Shown one piece after another: positions 1 through 8,149 of a DNA stretch of 40,407 bases. The position numbers and the translations under genes were made by a program. Numbering within the stretch: the first letter of the stretch is position 1; every line of letters starts with the position of its first letter. This DNA is from an uncultured Rhodospirillales bacterium (lineage in GTDB: Bacteria; Pseudomonadota; Alphaproteobacteria; Acetobacterales; Acetobacteraceae): assembly GCA_903927465.1 (NCBI GenBank), contig CAIYMY010000005.1:1-40407 (forward strand). Reading direction: 5' to 3'. The notes below the pieces were generated by a model that saw only the letters and a program-made list of their open reading frames with translations, was not told the DNA's origin and searched no databases.

Positions 1-1
1 G

Positions 2-67
2 CCGGGCCTTGGCGCGAAGATTGATTTCGATCTGATCAAGCGCAAGACGGAAGGCGTGTTGGAATAG
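2..67 (+). CDS. 3' end of an upstream gene, possibly an enolase-superfamily enzyme
   Basis: An open frame enters from the left edge and stops at TAG 65-67, giving 21 C-terminal residues that begin PGLGAKIDFD and end GVLE. A Pro-Gly-Leu-Gly then Asp-rich ending resembles the tail of mandelate racemase / muconate lactonizing enzymes, but so little sequence is visible that the family call is tentative. It is transcribed toward, and convergent with, the CinA-like gene, whose stop codon lies 7 bases further on. Confidence 0.45.
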   Translation, partial: PGLGAKIDFDLIKRKTEGVLE

Positions 68-74
68 CCCCTAA

Positions 75-842
75 CTACCCCGGCTCCCCCATCGCCGGCG
101 TACCACCGCATTTTTGCATCAGCGCAAAAACTTCCTGCACGACGGCTTCAATCGCCGCCAGATCGGTCCCCTTCGCCACCACGGCCACACCGCCACCGCC
201 GCCCTGCCGGTAATAGGGGTAGGAACCAAGATCCAGATCAGCATAGCTTTGCTGAATGGCGGAAAGCCCTTCCGCGATGGCGCCTTCCACTACGCCATGC
301 GCATGCACGCTGCGCGACAGGATAGGCGGGCCACCTTGCAGCCGGGGCGCAAGGGCTTCGAACATGGATTGCATGATGCGCGGCACACCCGCCATCACAT
401 GCACATTGCCGATCGTATAGCCTGGCGCGATGGAAACCGAATTCTCGATCAAGATCGCGCCACGCGGCATGGTCGCCATGCGTTGCCGGGCGGCGTTGAA
501 ATCACCGGGCGGGTTCTGGCGCGCGTAATAGGATTCCAGCGCATGCCAGGCTTCCGGCTGCGGTTCCCACGGCACGCCAAAGGCGCGCGCGATACATTCG
601 CTGGTGATGTCATCATGGGTGGGGCCAATGCCGCCGGTGGTGAAGACATGGTCGAATTTCGCGCGTACTTCGTTCACCGTAGTGATGATCACTTCCGGCA
701 CATCGGGGATCACGCGCACTTCCTTCATGGGAATGCCGATCTCACCAAGCCTTGTCGCCAGGAATTGCAGATTGGCATCCCGGGTGCGGCCTGAAAGCAC
801 CTCATTGCCGATGATCAGCAGGCAGGCGGTTGGGTTCGGCAT
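75..842 (-). CDS. CinA-type molybdopterin-binding domain protein
   Basis: This is a 255-residue stand-alone MoaB/Mog-like domain of the kind found at the N-terminus of CinA (COG1058). It has the family start IIGNEVLSG at residues 10-18 and the pterin-binding loop TTGGIGPTHDDIT at about 68-80. The C-terminal nicotinamide-nucleotide deamidase domain of full-length CinA is absent, as is common in alphaproteobacteria. I chose ATG at 842 because AGGAGA lies just upstream; the frame stays open to 935, but that extension runs through the preceding gene and is not family-like. Its cellular role is uncertain. It is probably cytosolic and follows the GNAT-Nudix gene by 28 bases on the same strand, so co-transcription is likely. 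Confidence 0.85.
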   Translation of the reverse strand: MPNPTACLLIIGNEVLSGRTRDANLQFLATRLGEIGIPMKEVRVIPDVPEVIITTVNEVRAKFDHVFTTGGIGPTHDDITSECIARAFGVPWEPQPEAWHALESYYARQNPPGDFNAARQRMATMPRGAILIENSVSIAPGYTIGNVHVMAGVPRIMQSMFEALAPRLQGGPPILSRSVHAHGVVEGAIAEGLSAIQQSYADLDLGSYPYYRQGGGGGVAVVAKGTDLAAIEAVVQEVFALMQKCGGTPAMGEPG

Positions 843-870
843 GGGTCTCTCCTGGATATGCGAGTTAAGC

Positions 871-1866
871 TCAAAGGAAATCGCGCAGCATGGCAACCAG
901 GGGGATATCGGCGGGCGGCATGGCGTAATCGCCAAGCCGTGCCGGGCGCACCCAGGCGAGTGCTTGGCCTTCCATGGCCGTCACCTGGCCCTGCCAACGC
1001 CGGCACAGATAAAGGGGCATCAGCAGATGGAATTTCTCATAGGTGTGGGACGCAAAGGTGAAGGGGCCAAGGCAGGCGGCGCTGACATCAATGCCCAATT
1101 CTTCGCGTAATTCACGGATCAGCGCTTCTTCGGGTGTTTCGCCAGGTGCTACCTTGCCGCCCGGGAATTCCCATAAGCCGGCGAGAGGTTTGCCTTCAGG
1201 TCGGCGCGCCAGCAAAACGCGGCTTTCCGGGTCAATCAAGGCCACAGCCGCCACCAGCAGCGTTGGCTTGCCAGATGTGGGCGCGGCCATCATCGGCACT
1301 GGTGCTGCCTCAGCCGCGATATCCATCCGCGTGGCGCTGAATAGCCGCACCGGCATGGCCCCACCGCGAGAAATAAACTCCTGACTACCCGCACCGCTTT
1401 CCTTGAAGCCGATCCGTCGCAACACCGCTGCCGAGCGTTCATTATCCACAAGCGCTGAGGCCACCAGCCGATCAATATCCAGATTAGCCAGCGCCCAATG
1501 CGCCAAGCGCCCCGCTGCTTCCGACCCAAGCCCCTGTCCCCAATGGCGCCGGCCGATCCAATAACCAAGCTCAGCCTCTCGCGGGTTTTTGGGATCGAGC
1601 GTCAGGCCAACACAGCCAAGCAGCGCTTCCGTGCCGTCATCCAGACGCGTCACCGCTAAATGCCAAGCGGTGCCGGCGGCGATTTGCGCAAGGGTGGACG
1701 CGATCCATTCATCCGCCAGATCGTGCGGATAGGGGAAGGGCACGCGAGCCAGGGTTTTCGCCACTTCCCAATCATTCACCAGCCGATGCAAGGCGGCCGC
1801 GTCATCAGCTTGCAAGGGGCGAAGCGAAAGACGCTCAGTTACCAGCGGTACAAAATCATTTTCCAT
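871..1866 (-). CDS. Bifunctional GNAT acetyltransferase / MutT-type Nudix hydrolase
   Basis: The 331-residue protein joins two domains. Residues 1-180 form a RimJ/RimL-type GNAT acetyltransferase with the acetyl-CoA loop around WGQGLG (109-114). Residues 200-331 form a MutT-like Nudix domain with a complete Nudix box at 237-259 (G-x5-E-x7-RE-x2-EE-x-G-I). The Nudix part would hydrolyse damaged nucleotides such as 8-oxo-dGTP; the GNAT substrate is unknown. No stop codon or frameshift separates the domains, so this is a true fusion. A proline/alanine/methionine-rich linker lies near 185-200. It starts 17 bases after argJ on the same strand, an arrangement common in this bacterial group. No good ribosome-binding site is visible before ATG 1866, suggesting translational dependence on argJ. 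Confidence 0.9.
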   Translation of the reverse strand: MENDFVPLVTERLSLRPLQADDAAALHRLVNDWEVAKTLARVPFPYPHDLADEWIASTLAQIAAGTAWHLAVTRLDDGTEALLGCVGLTLDPKNPREAELGYWIGRRHWGQGLGSEAAGRLAHWALANLDIDRLVASALVDNERSAAVLRRIGFKESGAGSQEFISRGGAMPVRLFSATRMDIAAEAAPVPMMAAPTSGKPTLLVAAVALIDPESRVLLARRPEGKPLAGLWEFPGGKVAPGETPEEALIRELREELGIDVSAACLGPFTFASHTYEKFHLLMPLYLCRRWQGQVTAMEGQALAWVRPARLGDYAMPPADIPLVAMLRDFL

Positions 1867-1883
1867 GGCAGCGCTGCGGCGCG

Positions 1884-3122
1884 TCAGCTCCGGTAACTGC
1901 CATTGATGTCAATATAGCCATGCGTCAGATCGCAGGTCCAAACGGTGGATTTGCCCTTGCCAAGGCCGATATCCACGGTGATTTCCACTTCGCGGCCCTT
2001 CATATGCGCCACGACGGGTGCTTCATCATAGCCATCCACCACGCCGCCATCGCGCGCCATCCAGACGCCGCCGACATTGACGGAAAGCTTATCGCGATCC
2101 GCGGGTTCGCCCGCCTTGCCGACGGCCATGACAATGCGGCCCCAATTCGCGTCCTCACCGGCAATTGCGGTTTTCACCAAAGGCGAATTGGCGATGGACA
2201 TGGCAATGCGATGCGCCGAACGCGCCGTAGTGGCGCCGGTCACGTTGATCTGGATCAGCTTCTGCGCGCCTTCACCATCGCGCGCCACCATCAGCGCCAA
2301 TTCCATCAGCACTTCATTCAAGGCGCGCGCGAAATCCTTCAGCACCGCGCCGCCTTCCGCCGGTACGCGGGGATGCTTCGCCGTGCCGGTCGCGAAAACC
2401 ATCACGGTATCAGAAGTGGAGGTATCGGAATCCACCGTCACGCAATTGAAGGAACGATCAACGCCTTTCTTCAGCAGCGCTTGCAAAGCAGCGGCGGGAA
2501 TTTTCGCATCCGTCGCCAGGAAGGACAGCATGGTCGCCATATCTGGCGCAATCATGCCGCTGCCCTTGGCGATGCCGGCGATGGTCACTTCCGCATCCCC
2601 AATGCGCGCCTTGCGAATGGCGCCCTTCGGGAAGGTATCCGTGGTCATGATGGCCTTCGCGGCACCCTGCCAATCACGCTCCGCAGCCGCTTCAAAAATG
2701 CGCGGCAGGGCAGCGATCAGCTTTTCGGTTGGCAGTTTTTCGCCAATGACGCCGGTGGAAGCCAGAAACACTTCCTTGGGCTTGCAGCCCAGGATTGCGG
2801 CGGCGGCCTTGGCGGTTTCCTCACAGGTTTGGCGACCGGCACGGCCGGTGAAGACATTGGAATTGCCCGCTGTCACCACCAGGCCGCGCGCCTTGCCACC
2901 GGGCAGCGCGGCGCGGCACCAATCCACCGGCGCGCCTGGGCAGCGATTGCGGGTGAAAACCCCGGCCACTGTCGTGCCTGTCGGGAAGGCCATCACGGTC
3001 ACGTCATCGCGATCCTTGTAGCGAATCGCCGCGCGGCCTGAGGCAACGCGCACCCCCGGCACCGCCGGCATTTCCGGCAGTGTCAGAGCAAGTGGTGAGG
3101 TGGGGATATCATGTCCGGCCAT
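1884..3122 (-). CDS. argJ: Bifunctional ornithine acetyltransferase / N-acetylglutamate synthase ArgJ
   Basis: ArgJ recycles the acetyl group from N-acetylornithine to glutamate and may also use acetyl-CoA, completing the cyclic arginine pathway in the cytosol. The 412-residue protein shows the autocleavage region GSGMIAPDMATML, in which Thr197 is the expected nucleophile and new N-terminus of the beta chain. It ends with the family-typical YIDINGSYRS. ATG 3122 is preceded by GGAGGA at good spacing; an open extension to 3386 overlaps the parvulin gene and is rejected. It lies 16 bases downstream of that parvulin gene and 17 upstream of the GNAT-Nudix gene. A second arginine gene, argC, lies about 5 kb away in a foreign-looking segment. 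Confidence 0.96.
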   Translation of the reverse strand: MAGHDIPTSPLALTLPEMPAVPGVRVASGRAAIRYKDRDDVTVMAFPTGTTVAGVFTRNRCPGAPVDWCRAALPGGKARGLVVTAGNSNVFTGRAGRQTCEETAKAAAAILGCKPKEVFLASTGVIGEKLPTEKLIAALPRIFEAAAERDWQGAAKAIMTTDTFPKGAIRKARIGDAEVTIAGIAKGSGMIAPDMATMLSFLATDAKIPAAALQALLKKGVDRSFNCVTVDSDTSTSDTVMVFATGTAKHPRVPAEGGAVLKDFARALNEVLMELALMVARDGEGAQKLIQINVTGATTARSAHRIAMSIANSPLVKTAIAGEDANWGRIVMAVGKAGEPADRDKLSVNVGGVWMARDGGVVDGYDEAPVVAHMKGREVEITVDIGLGKGKSTVWTCDLTHGYIDINGSYRS

Positions 3123-3138
3123 GGGATTTCCTCCGAGA

Positions 3139-4074
3139 TTAACGACGATTTGGGGCGGCGGGGCGGCCCGCCGGGGCGGTTGGGGCTGGGGGTTCCGCCG
3201 CATCAATCGCGCGTGGGGTGGAACCATCCAGGTTGAAACGCTCGATCTTCGCAGCGCTGCGGGCGCGCTCAACAACAGTGCTGATTTCAGCCTCGAACAG
3301 GCGTTGGCGCAGCGTCTCACGTGCTTCCTCAAAGGGTGGCGGCGCTGAGGAACGGCGTTCATCCACCCGGATGATGTGCCATCCAAAGGGGCTGCGCACC
3401 GGCGCGGCGCTTATCTGCCCTGCCTGTAGCGCAAAGGCGGCTTCGGCGAATTCCGGCACCATATCCCCGCGCTTGAAGAACCCAAGGTCACCGCCTTCCC
3501 GCGCGCCAGGGCCGGCGGAACGGCGCTGCGCCACGGCGTTGAAATCAGCCCCGGCGCGGATTTCAGCCAAGGCTTCCCGAGCCTCCGTTTCTGTCGGCAC
3601 CAGAATGTGGCGGGCGCGCACTTCTTCTTCCACCGGGCGGGCGCGGATTTCGGCGTCATAGGCCGCGCGGATGCGTTCATCCGTGACGAGTCCAGCCAAT
3701 GCACGGGAAATATAGGCCTGCTGCAATTCCTGTTCTTCTGCGCGACGGACCCGGGCACGGACGGCCTCATCCTTATCCAGCCCCGCGCGGCGGGCAGCGG
3801 CGGCCACGGCGCGGCCCGCGATCATCTGATCCAGCAGCAGGGGATAGAGCATTTGCGGTGGCGCGCCGCGCAATTCTTCAGGCAATTCCTGGGCGGCATT
3901 GGCGAGGTCTGAGAAGCGAATCTCCTCCCCATCCACGCGGGCCACAATGGGGTCAGTCGGCAGGGCGGCTGGGGCGGGCTGGGCCAGGCCGGGCTGGGCA
4001 AAAATGACCCCCAGCAATAGCGCCAAGGTGGCACGAAGGGGGGCGATGGCGGCAGGGCCGCGCGAATGGCGCAT
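3139..4074 (-). CDS. Secreted parvulin-type peptidyl-prolyl isomerase
   Basis: This 311-residue protein is a periplasmic PpiC/SurA-like folding factor. A hydrophobic signal sequence (about residues 11-32, ending near GLAQP) is followed by a helical N-terminal region. The parvulin domain lies at about 153-240, with family landmarks RARHILV, GGDLGFF and SPFGWHIIRVDE. The tail is Pro/Ala rich and ends in a basic APNRR. ATG 4074 is preferred over a TTG at 4089. It is divergent from secA, with about 177 bases between start codons that must hold both promoters. Pairing a secreted chaperone with secA fits a role in handling exported proteins, but that link is inferred from position. Confidence 0.9.
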   Translation of the reverse strand: MRHSRGPAAIAPLRATLALLLGVIFAQPGLAQPAPAALPTDPIVARVDGEEIRFSDLANAAQELPEELRGAPPQMLYPLLLDQMIAGRAVAAAARRAGLDKDEAVRARVRRAEEQELQQAYISRALAGLVTDERIRAAYDAEIRARPVEEEVRARHILVPTETEAREALAEIRAGADFNAVAQRRSAGPGAREGGDLGFFKRGDMVPEFAEAAFALQAGQISAAPVRSPFGWHIIRVDERRSSAPPPFEEARETLRQRLFEAEISTVVERARSAAKIERFNLDGSTPRAIDAAEPPAPTAPAGRPAAPNRR

Positions 4075-4251
4075 AGGGGCTGGTCCCAAATCGGTGATCG
4101 GCCCGGAACATGGCCGAAGCGCCCCTTCCCCACAAGGCGCAAGCGTTGACCCGCCCCCCGGGGGAGCCTATCTCTGCGGCCAATCCGAAACATGCTTTAG
4201 GCGCTCCGGCGCCACGAACGGGCGTGAGCCCGCCGGAGATTGACGCGCCAG

Positions 4252-6981
4252 ATGTTTGCCCGCCTTGCAGCCGCTATTTTCGGCACCTCCAACGACCGCG
4301 CCTTGAAGCGCTATCAATCCCGCGTGCCCGCGATAAATGCGCTGGAACCCCGCCTGCAGGCGCTGTCAGATGAAGCGCTGGCGGGGCAGACCGCGCTTTT
4401 GCGCGAAAGGCTGGCCAAGGGCGAGGCCTTGGATGCGCTGCTGCCGGAAGCCTTCGCGACTGTGCGAGAAGCGTCCCGCCGCGTGCTGGGCTTGCGCCAC
4501 TTCGATGTGCAGATGATCGGCGGCATGGTGCTGCATGAAGGCAAAATCGCCGAGATGAAAACCGGCGAAGGCAAGACGCTGGTTGCGACCCTGCCGGTTT
4601 ACCTGAATGCGCTGCCCGCCAAGGGCGTGCATGTGGTGACGGTGAATGATTATTTGGCCAAGCGCGATGCCGAATGGATGGGGCGCGTCTATGGCTTCCT
4701 GGGCCTGACCGTTGGCGTGATTGTGCATGGGCTGACGGATGACCAGCGCCAGGCGGCTTATGCCTGCGATGTCACCTACGGCACCAATAATGAATACGGC
4801 TTCGATTATCTGCGCGACAATATGAAGTATCGGCTGGAAGATATGGCCCAGCGCGATTTCGCCTATGCCATTGTGGATGAAGTTGACAGCATCCTGGTGG
4901 ATGAAGCGCGCACGCCGCTGATCATCAGCGGGCCGACCGACGACACTTCCGATCTTTACCGCCGCACCGATGAGGTGATGGTAGAACTGGTGAAGGACAA
5001 GGAAACCTTTGAGAAGGACGAAAAGCAGCGCGCCGTGAGCCTGACCGAATTGGGCGGCGAAAGGGTGGAAGAATTTCTCCGCCAATTTGGCCTGCTGATC
5101 GAAGGCAATATGTATGACACTGAAAACGTATCCCTGGTGCATCATGTGAACCAGGCCTTGCGGGCGCATACACTTTTCACGCGCGATGTTGAATACATTG
5201 TCCGGCAGGACAAGATCATCATTATTGATGAATTCACCGGCCGCATGATGGAAGGCCGGCGCTATTCCGATGGTCTGCATCAGGCGCTGGAAGCCAAGGA
5301 ACATGTGACAGTCCAGCCGGAGAATCAAACGCTGGCTTCCATCACCTTCCAGAATTACTTCCGGCTTTATCCGAAGCTTGCCGGCATGACCGGCACGGCG
5401 GCGACGGAAGCTGATGAACTGGCGGAAATCTATAAGCTGGATGTGGTAGAAATCCCGACCAATGTGCCTGTGGCGCGGCTGGATCAGGATGATGAGGTCT
5501 ATCGCAACGCCGAAGAAAAATACGAAGCCGTTGCAAAGCTGATCGAAGAAGCGCGCGGGCGTGGCCAGCCCTGCCTGGTTGGCACCACCAGCATTGAAAA
5601 ATCGGAACTGATTTCAACGCTGCTGAAGAAGAAGAACATTCCGCACCAGGTGCTGAATGCGCGCTACCATGAACAGGAAGCGACCATCATTTCCCAAGCC
5701 GGGCGCGCCGGTGCGGTGACGATTGCGACCAATATGGCAGGCCGCGGCACGGATATTCAATTGGGTGGTAATCTGGAAATGCTGGCGCGGCAGGAAGCCA
5801 ATGCTTCCGAAGGGCCGGAATTTGAAACCGCTTTGGCGCGCCACAAGACCGAAGTTGATGCGGCGCGCCCAATCGTGCATGCCGCCGGCGGGCTTTTCGT
5901 GATTGGCACGGAACGCCATGAAAGCCGGCGCATCGACAATCAGCTTCGCGGTCGTTCAGGCCGGCAGGGGGACCCCGGTGCTTCGCGCTTCTTCCTTTCC
6001 TTGGAAGATGATCTGATGCGCATCTTCGGGTCGGACCGAATGGGCGGGATGTTGCAAAAGCTTGGCCTGAAAGAAGGGGAGGCGATTGTCCACCCCTGGA
6101 TCAACAAGGCCCTGGAACGCGCGCAGAAAAAGGTGGAGGCGCGGAACTTCGACATCCGCAAGAATCTGCTGAAATATGATGACGTGATGAATGATCAGCG
6201 CCGGGAGGTTTATGCCCAGCGCCGCGCTTTCATGATGGCGAATGAGGTGGCCGAAACCATCGCGGAAATGCGCGAAGAAACCATCGCGGATCTTGTCGCG
6301 CGCGCCATTCCGGAAAACGCCTATCCCGAACAATGGGATTTGGAAAAGCTGGATCGTGACGTCAAGGAAATTCTGAACCTTGATCTGCCGGTGGCGGATT
6401 GGGCGCGGGAAGAAGGCATTGATGATGACGCAGTGCGCGAACGCCTGATGCAGGCGGCGGCGCAGGCTTACGCGTCTCGCGCGGCCAATGTGGGGCCGGA
6501 GATCATGCGCCAGATCGAAAAATCCCTGCTGCTGCAGATTTTCGATCAATCCTGGAAGGAACATCTGCTGTCCTTGGATCATTTGCGCCAGGGCATCGGG
6601 CTGCGCGCCTATGGCCAGCGTGACCCGCTGAATGAATACAAAAGCGAAGCCTTCCGCTTGTTCAATTCCATGCTGGAAAACCTGCGCGAACGTGTGACCA
6701 GCCTATTGCTGCGCATTGAAATCCGCCCGGATGCGCCCCCACCCGCGCCGGAAGGCATTGGCGTGTTTGACATGCGCCACCCGGACCCAACTTTGGCGGG
6801 TGCGGAGATGATGGAAGTGGATGGCCCGCCGATGACCGCGCCGATCGGCACGGCTTCAGCGCGTTCCTTGCCCGCGGCGGTGGACCCGAATGACCCAAGC
6901 ACTTGGGCGGGTACACCGCGCAATGCGCCCTGCCCATGTGGTAGTGGCAAGAAGTTCAAGGCGTGTCACGGGCGGGTTTGA
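4252..6981 (+). CDS. secA: Preprotein translocase ATPase SecA
   Basis: SecA drives protein export through SecYEG. The 909-residue product has Walker A GEGKT at about 105-109, the DEAD-type [16 protein letters not shown] segment, the ATPase motif [10 protein letters not shown], the [21 protein letters not shown] region, and the C-terminal zinc-binding tail [16 protein letters not shown] that binds SecB and phospholipid. ATG 4252 gives the normal N-terminus [11 protein letters not shown]; an in-frame TTG at 4240 is too close to the GGAG to be favoured. Length is normal for the family. The last 23 bases of coding sequence plus the first base of the stop codon recur 911 bases downstream (7868-7890), suggesting that the 3' end of secA has served as a recombination site. 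Confidence 0.98.
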   Translation: MFARLAAAIFGTSNDRALKRYQSRVPAINALEPRLQALSDEALAGQTALLRERLAKGEALDALLPEAFATVREASRRVLGLRHFDVQMIGGMVLHEGKIAEMKTGEGKTLVATLPVYLNALPAKGVHVVTVNDYLAKRDAEWMGRVYGFLGLTVGVIVHGLTDDQRQAAYACDVTYGTNNEYGFDYLRDNMKYRLEDMAQRDFAYAIVDEVDSILVDEARTPLIISGPTDDTSDLYRRTDEVMVELVKDKETFEKDEKQRAVSLTELGGERVEEFLRQFGLLIEGNMYDTENVSLVHHVNQALRAHTLFTRDVEYIVRQDKIIIIDEFTGRMMEGRRYSDGLHQALEAKEHVTVQPENQTLASITFQNYFRLYPKLAGMTGTAATEADELAEIYKLDVVEIPTNVPVARLDQDDEVYRNAEEKYEAVAKLIEEARGRGQPCLVGTTSIEKSELISTLLKKKNIPHQVLNARYHEQEATIISQAGRAGAVTIATNMAGRGTDIQLGGNLEMLARQEANASEGPEFETALARHKTEVDAARPIVHAAGGLFVIGTERHESRRIDNQLRGRSGRQGDPGASRFFLSLEDDLMRIFGSDRMGGMLQKLGLKEGEAIVHPWINKALERAQKKVEARNFDIRKNLLKYDDVMNDQRREVYAQRRAFMMANEVAETIAEMREETIADLVARAIPENAYPEQWDLEKLDRDVKEILNLDLPVADWAREEGIDDDAVRERLMQAAAQAYASRAANVGPEIMRQIEKSLLLQIFDQSWKEHLLSLDHLRQGIGLRAYGQRDPLNEYKSEAFRLFNSMLENLRERVTSLLLRIEIRPDAPPPAPEGIGVFDMRHPDPTLAGAEMMEVDGPPMTAPIGTASARSLPAAVDPNDPSTWAGTPRNAPCPCGSGKKFKACHGRV
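6957..6979. repeat. Direct repeat copy 1, overlapping the 3' end of secA
   Basis: This 23-base sequence encodes the tail KACHGRV of SecA and reaches into the TGA stop. It is identical to 7868-7890. Copy 1 is followed by GA (stop TGA), copy 2 by AG (stop TAG), so both reconstitute the same SecA ending. Together they bracket about 890 bases containing a glutathione S-transferase gene. The arrangement is what site-specific integration into a gene 3' end would leave. Confidence 0.85.
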
Positions 6982-7023
6982 GGTATTTGCTGGTCCAGTA
7001 ATTCCATCGGGCTCACAAAAGCG

Positions 7024-7152
7024 TTAGGTCAGCGCTTCTGGGGCAGTGACCTCCTCATGCTGCTGCGCCGCGCCCTTATCGGCCTCGACCCCGGGCAGGG
7101 TCCCGTCCAGTTCCTGCTGTGCATCGAACTTGAGAAGGCGCTTGAGCGGCTT
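7024..7152 (-). pseudogene. Possible remnant of the 3' end of a foreign gene
   Basis: On the minus strand a 42-codon stretch is open between a TGA at 7153-7155 and a TAA at 7024-7026. Its translation, KPLKRLLKFDAQQELDG and onward to EVTAPEALT, has the composition of a real soluble protein tail and no start codon of its own. It lies just inside the bracketed segment after secA. I do not recognise the family. It could be a decayed end of a mobile-element or cargo gene, or a chance open frame; the evidence is weak. Confidence 0.25.
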
Positions 7153-7176
7153 TCATGATCGCGCTACAAACTGCGC

Positions 7177-7818
7177 ATGATCCTCGTTGGCCAGTTCGAC
7201 TCTGCCTTCGCGCGGCGCGTGGCGGTGACTCTCAATCACTACCGCATGCCTTACACGCGCAATCCGATCTCGGTGTTCCGCGATATGGAGGAGATGCGAA
7301 AGATCAATCCGCTGGTGCGCGTACCTTCGCTGATTCTGGAATCGGGTGAGGTGCTGATCGACTCCTCCGCAATCATCGACCACTTGGACGAGATGGCGGG
7401 ACCAGCCCGCGCGCTGACGCCGCCGCATGGGCCGGAGCGGCGCAAGGTGCTGCAGGCGGTGGTGCTGGCGCATGGATTGATGGACAAGTGCGTTGCGCTG
7501 TCCTTTGAGCGGCTGTTCCACAGCGACAAGCACATCAACCGTGACTTCGAAAAGCGGCTGATGCAGCAGATTTCGGCCGCGCTCGACAAACTGGAGCATG
7601 ACTGCGGCACGCCTTGGTTCTTTGGCGGGAAGATGACGCAGGCCGATATCACCACCGGCTGCCTTGTTGGCTACATGAAGATGCGCGTGCCCGATATGTT
7701 TTCGGCGGACAAGTATCCGAAGCTTCACCACCTCGCGCTCCATTGTGAGAGCATGGAAGAATTCGTGAAGGCCCGCCCCTCGCCAGACGAAACGGTGCCA
7801 GACCAGACACGGAATTAG
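7177..7818 (+). CDS. Glutathione S-transferase family protein
   Basis: The 213-residue product has an N-terminal thioredoxin-like GST domain (about 1-78) with an SAFARRV segment at the glutathione-activating position and the VPSLILESGEVLIDSSAI cis-proline/glutathione-binding region at about 49-66, followed by an all-helical C-terminal domain. It probably conjugates or reduces an electrophile in the cytosol; the substrate is unknown. ATG 7177 fits the family start but has no clear ribosome-binding site. It is the only intact gene between the two secA-end repeats, and its codons lean to C/G-ending forms unlike secA, so I read it as acquired cargo. Confidence 0.85.
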   Translation: MILVGQFDSAFARRVAVTLNHYRMPYTRNPISVFRDMEEMRKINPLVRVPSLILESGEVLIDSSAIIDHLDEMAGPARALTPPHGPERRKVLQAVVLAHGLMDKCVALSFERLFHSDKHINRDFEKRLMQQISAALDKLEHDCGTPWFFGGKMTQADITTGCLVGYMKMRVPDMFSADKYPKLHHLALHCESMEEFVKARPSPDETVPDQTRN

Positions 7819-7867
7819 CCGGCTATAAGCCAGACCTCCTGGCAAAGGCCATGCCGGCTAGGAAATA

Positions 7868-7890
7868 CAAGGCGTGTCACGGGCGGGTTT
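7868..7890. repeat. Direct repeat copy 2, displaced secA 3' end
   Basis: Identical over 23 bases to the end of secA at 6957-6979. Similarity continues upstream: reading 7860-7892 gives RKYKACHGRV then TAG, a plausible SecA ending (compare [10 protein letters not shown] in the functional gene). It therefore looks like an orphan SecA tail rather than a chance repeat. Beyond it, codon usage remains atypical until about 9.7 kb. Confidence 0.85.
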
Positions 7891-7932
7891 AGCGCATCTT
7901 CAAGCCAAGTGGGGCGCGGCTACAAATCCGGA

Positions 7933-7961
7933 TTGACAGACCTTCAGGCGGACCATTAGCG
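7933..7961 (+). promoter_or_regulatory. Putative promoter of the leader-GNAT-argC unit
   Basis: A perfect TTGACA at 7933-7938 is followed after 17 bases by a weak -10-like TTAGCG at 7956-7961. Transcription would start at about 7968-7970, on or next to the ATG of the Arg-rich leader peptide at 7970. That would make the leader mRNA leaderless, which explains the absence of a ribosome-binding site. The -10 match is poor, so the promoter rests mainly on the -35 and on position. Confidence 0.5.
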
Positions 7962-7969
7962 TCTGTTGC

Positions 7970-8080
7970 ATGAATGAAGACTGCCTCTGCAACGCTAACC
8001 GACGCCGTCGCTGTTTCTCAGCGGCGGCTTCTGTGGCTGCGTGCAGACAAGCCCCTCCCCCGGTGAGGTCCGCCTTGTAG
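7970..8080 (+). CDS. Candidate arginine leader peptide (36 aa)
   Basis: A short open frame from ATG 7970 to TAG 8078 encodes 36 residues, with four consecutive Arg codons (CGA CGC CGT CGC, residues 11-14, bases 8000-8011) and further Arg at residues 26 and 33. It is followed by a strong intrinsic terminator and then by GNAT and argC, an arginine-biosynthesis gene. A run of codons for the end product of the downstream pathway is the hallmark of a ribosome-mediated attenuator. There is no ribosome-binding site, but the predicted transcription start coincides with the ATG, as in leaderless alphaproteobacterial leader peptides such as trpL of Sinorhizobium. The peptide also has five Cys, so a cysteine response cannot be excluded. 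It resembles no known protein domain. Confidence 0.6.
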   Translation: MNEDCLCNANRRRRCFSAAASVAACRQAPPPVRSAL

Positions 8081-8146
8081 CGGTCCATACCCGAGGCGGC
8101 ATCAGCCCGCATCTTTGAACCCCCGCAGCCCCTGGCTTCGGGGGTT
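8004..8146 (+). promoter_or_regulatory. Candidate transcription attenuator RNA structures
   Basis: Three hairpins can be drawn. A: 8004-8013 pairs with 8019-8028 (10 pairs, one G-U, 5-base loop) and overlaps the Arg codons. B: 8070-8077 pairs with 8092-8099, with the leader stop codon in its loop. T: the terminator at 8118-8146. A seven-base perfect pairing of 8035-8041 (GGCTGCG) with 8124-8130 (CGCAGCC) would remove part of the 5' arm of T and could act as antiterminator. A ribosome stalled on the Arg codons would leave 8035-8041 free; one translating onward would cover it. The pairings are directly visible; the regulatory logic is inference. Confidence 0.5.
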
Positions 8147-8149
8147 TTT
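8118..8149 (+). terminator. Intrinsic terminator before GNAT-argC
   Basis: The arms AACCCCCG (8118-8125) and CGGGGGTT (8139-8146) pair perfectly. Inside them AGCC/GGCT (8127-8130 with 8134-8137) adds four pairs around a CCT loop. A run of five T at 8145-8149, then CTTT, follows. It ends about 26 bases before the GTG start of the GNAT gene, so it lies inside the transcription unit rather than after a gene, which is the expected position of an attenuator. Confidence 0.85.

Noticed and set aside
1920-3041. Long plus-strand open frames opposite argJ (to 373 residues)
   Set aside because: Antisense shadows of argJ in a high-G+C genome; no recognisable motifs or ribosome-binding site.
4366-5328. 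320-residue open frame on the minus strand inside secA
   Set aside because: It is the antisense shadow of a confidently identified secA; its composition (His/Gln rich) is typical of reverse-frame translation of this codon usage and it matches no family.
7970-8080. Leader peptide as a cysteine attenuator
   Set aside because: The peptide has five Cys codons, but they are scattered, while four Arg codons are consecutive and an arginine-biosynthesis gene follows. Kept as a less likely alternative.
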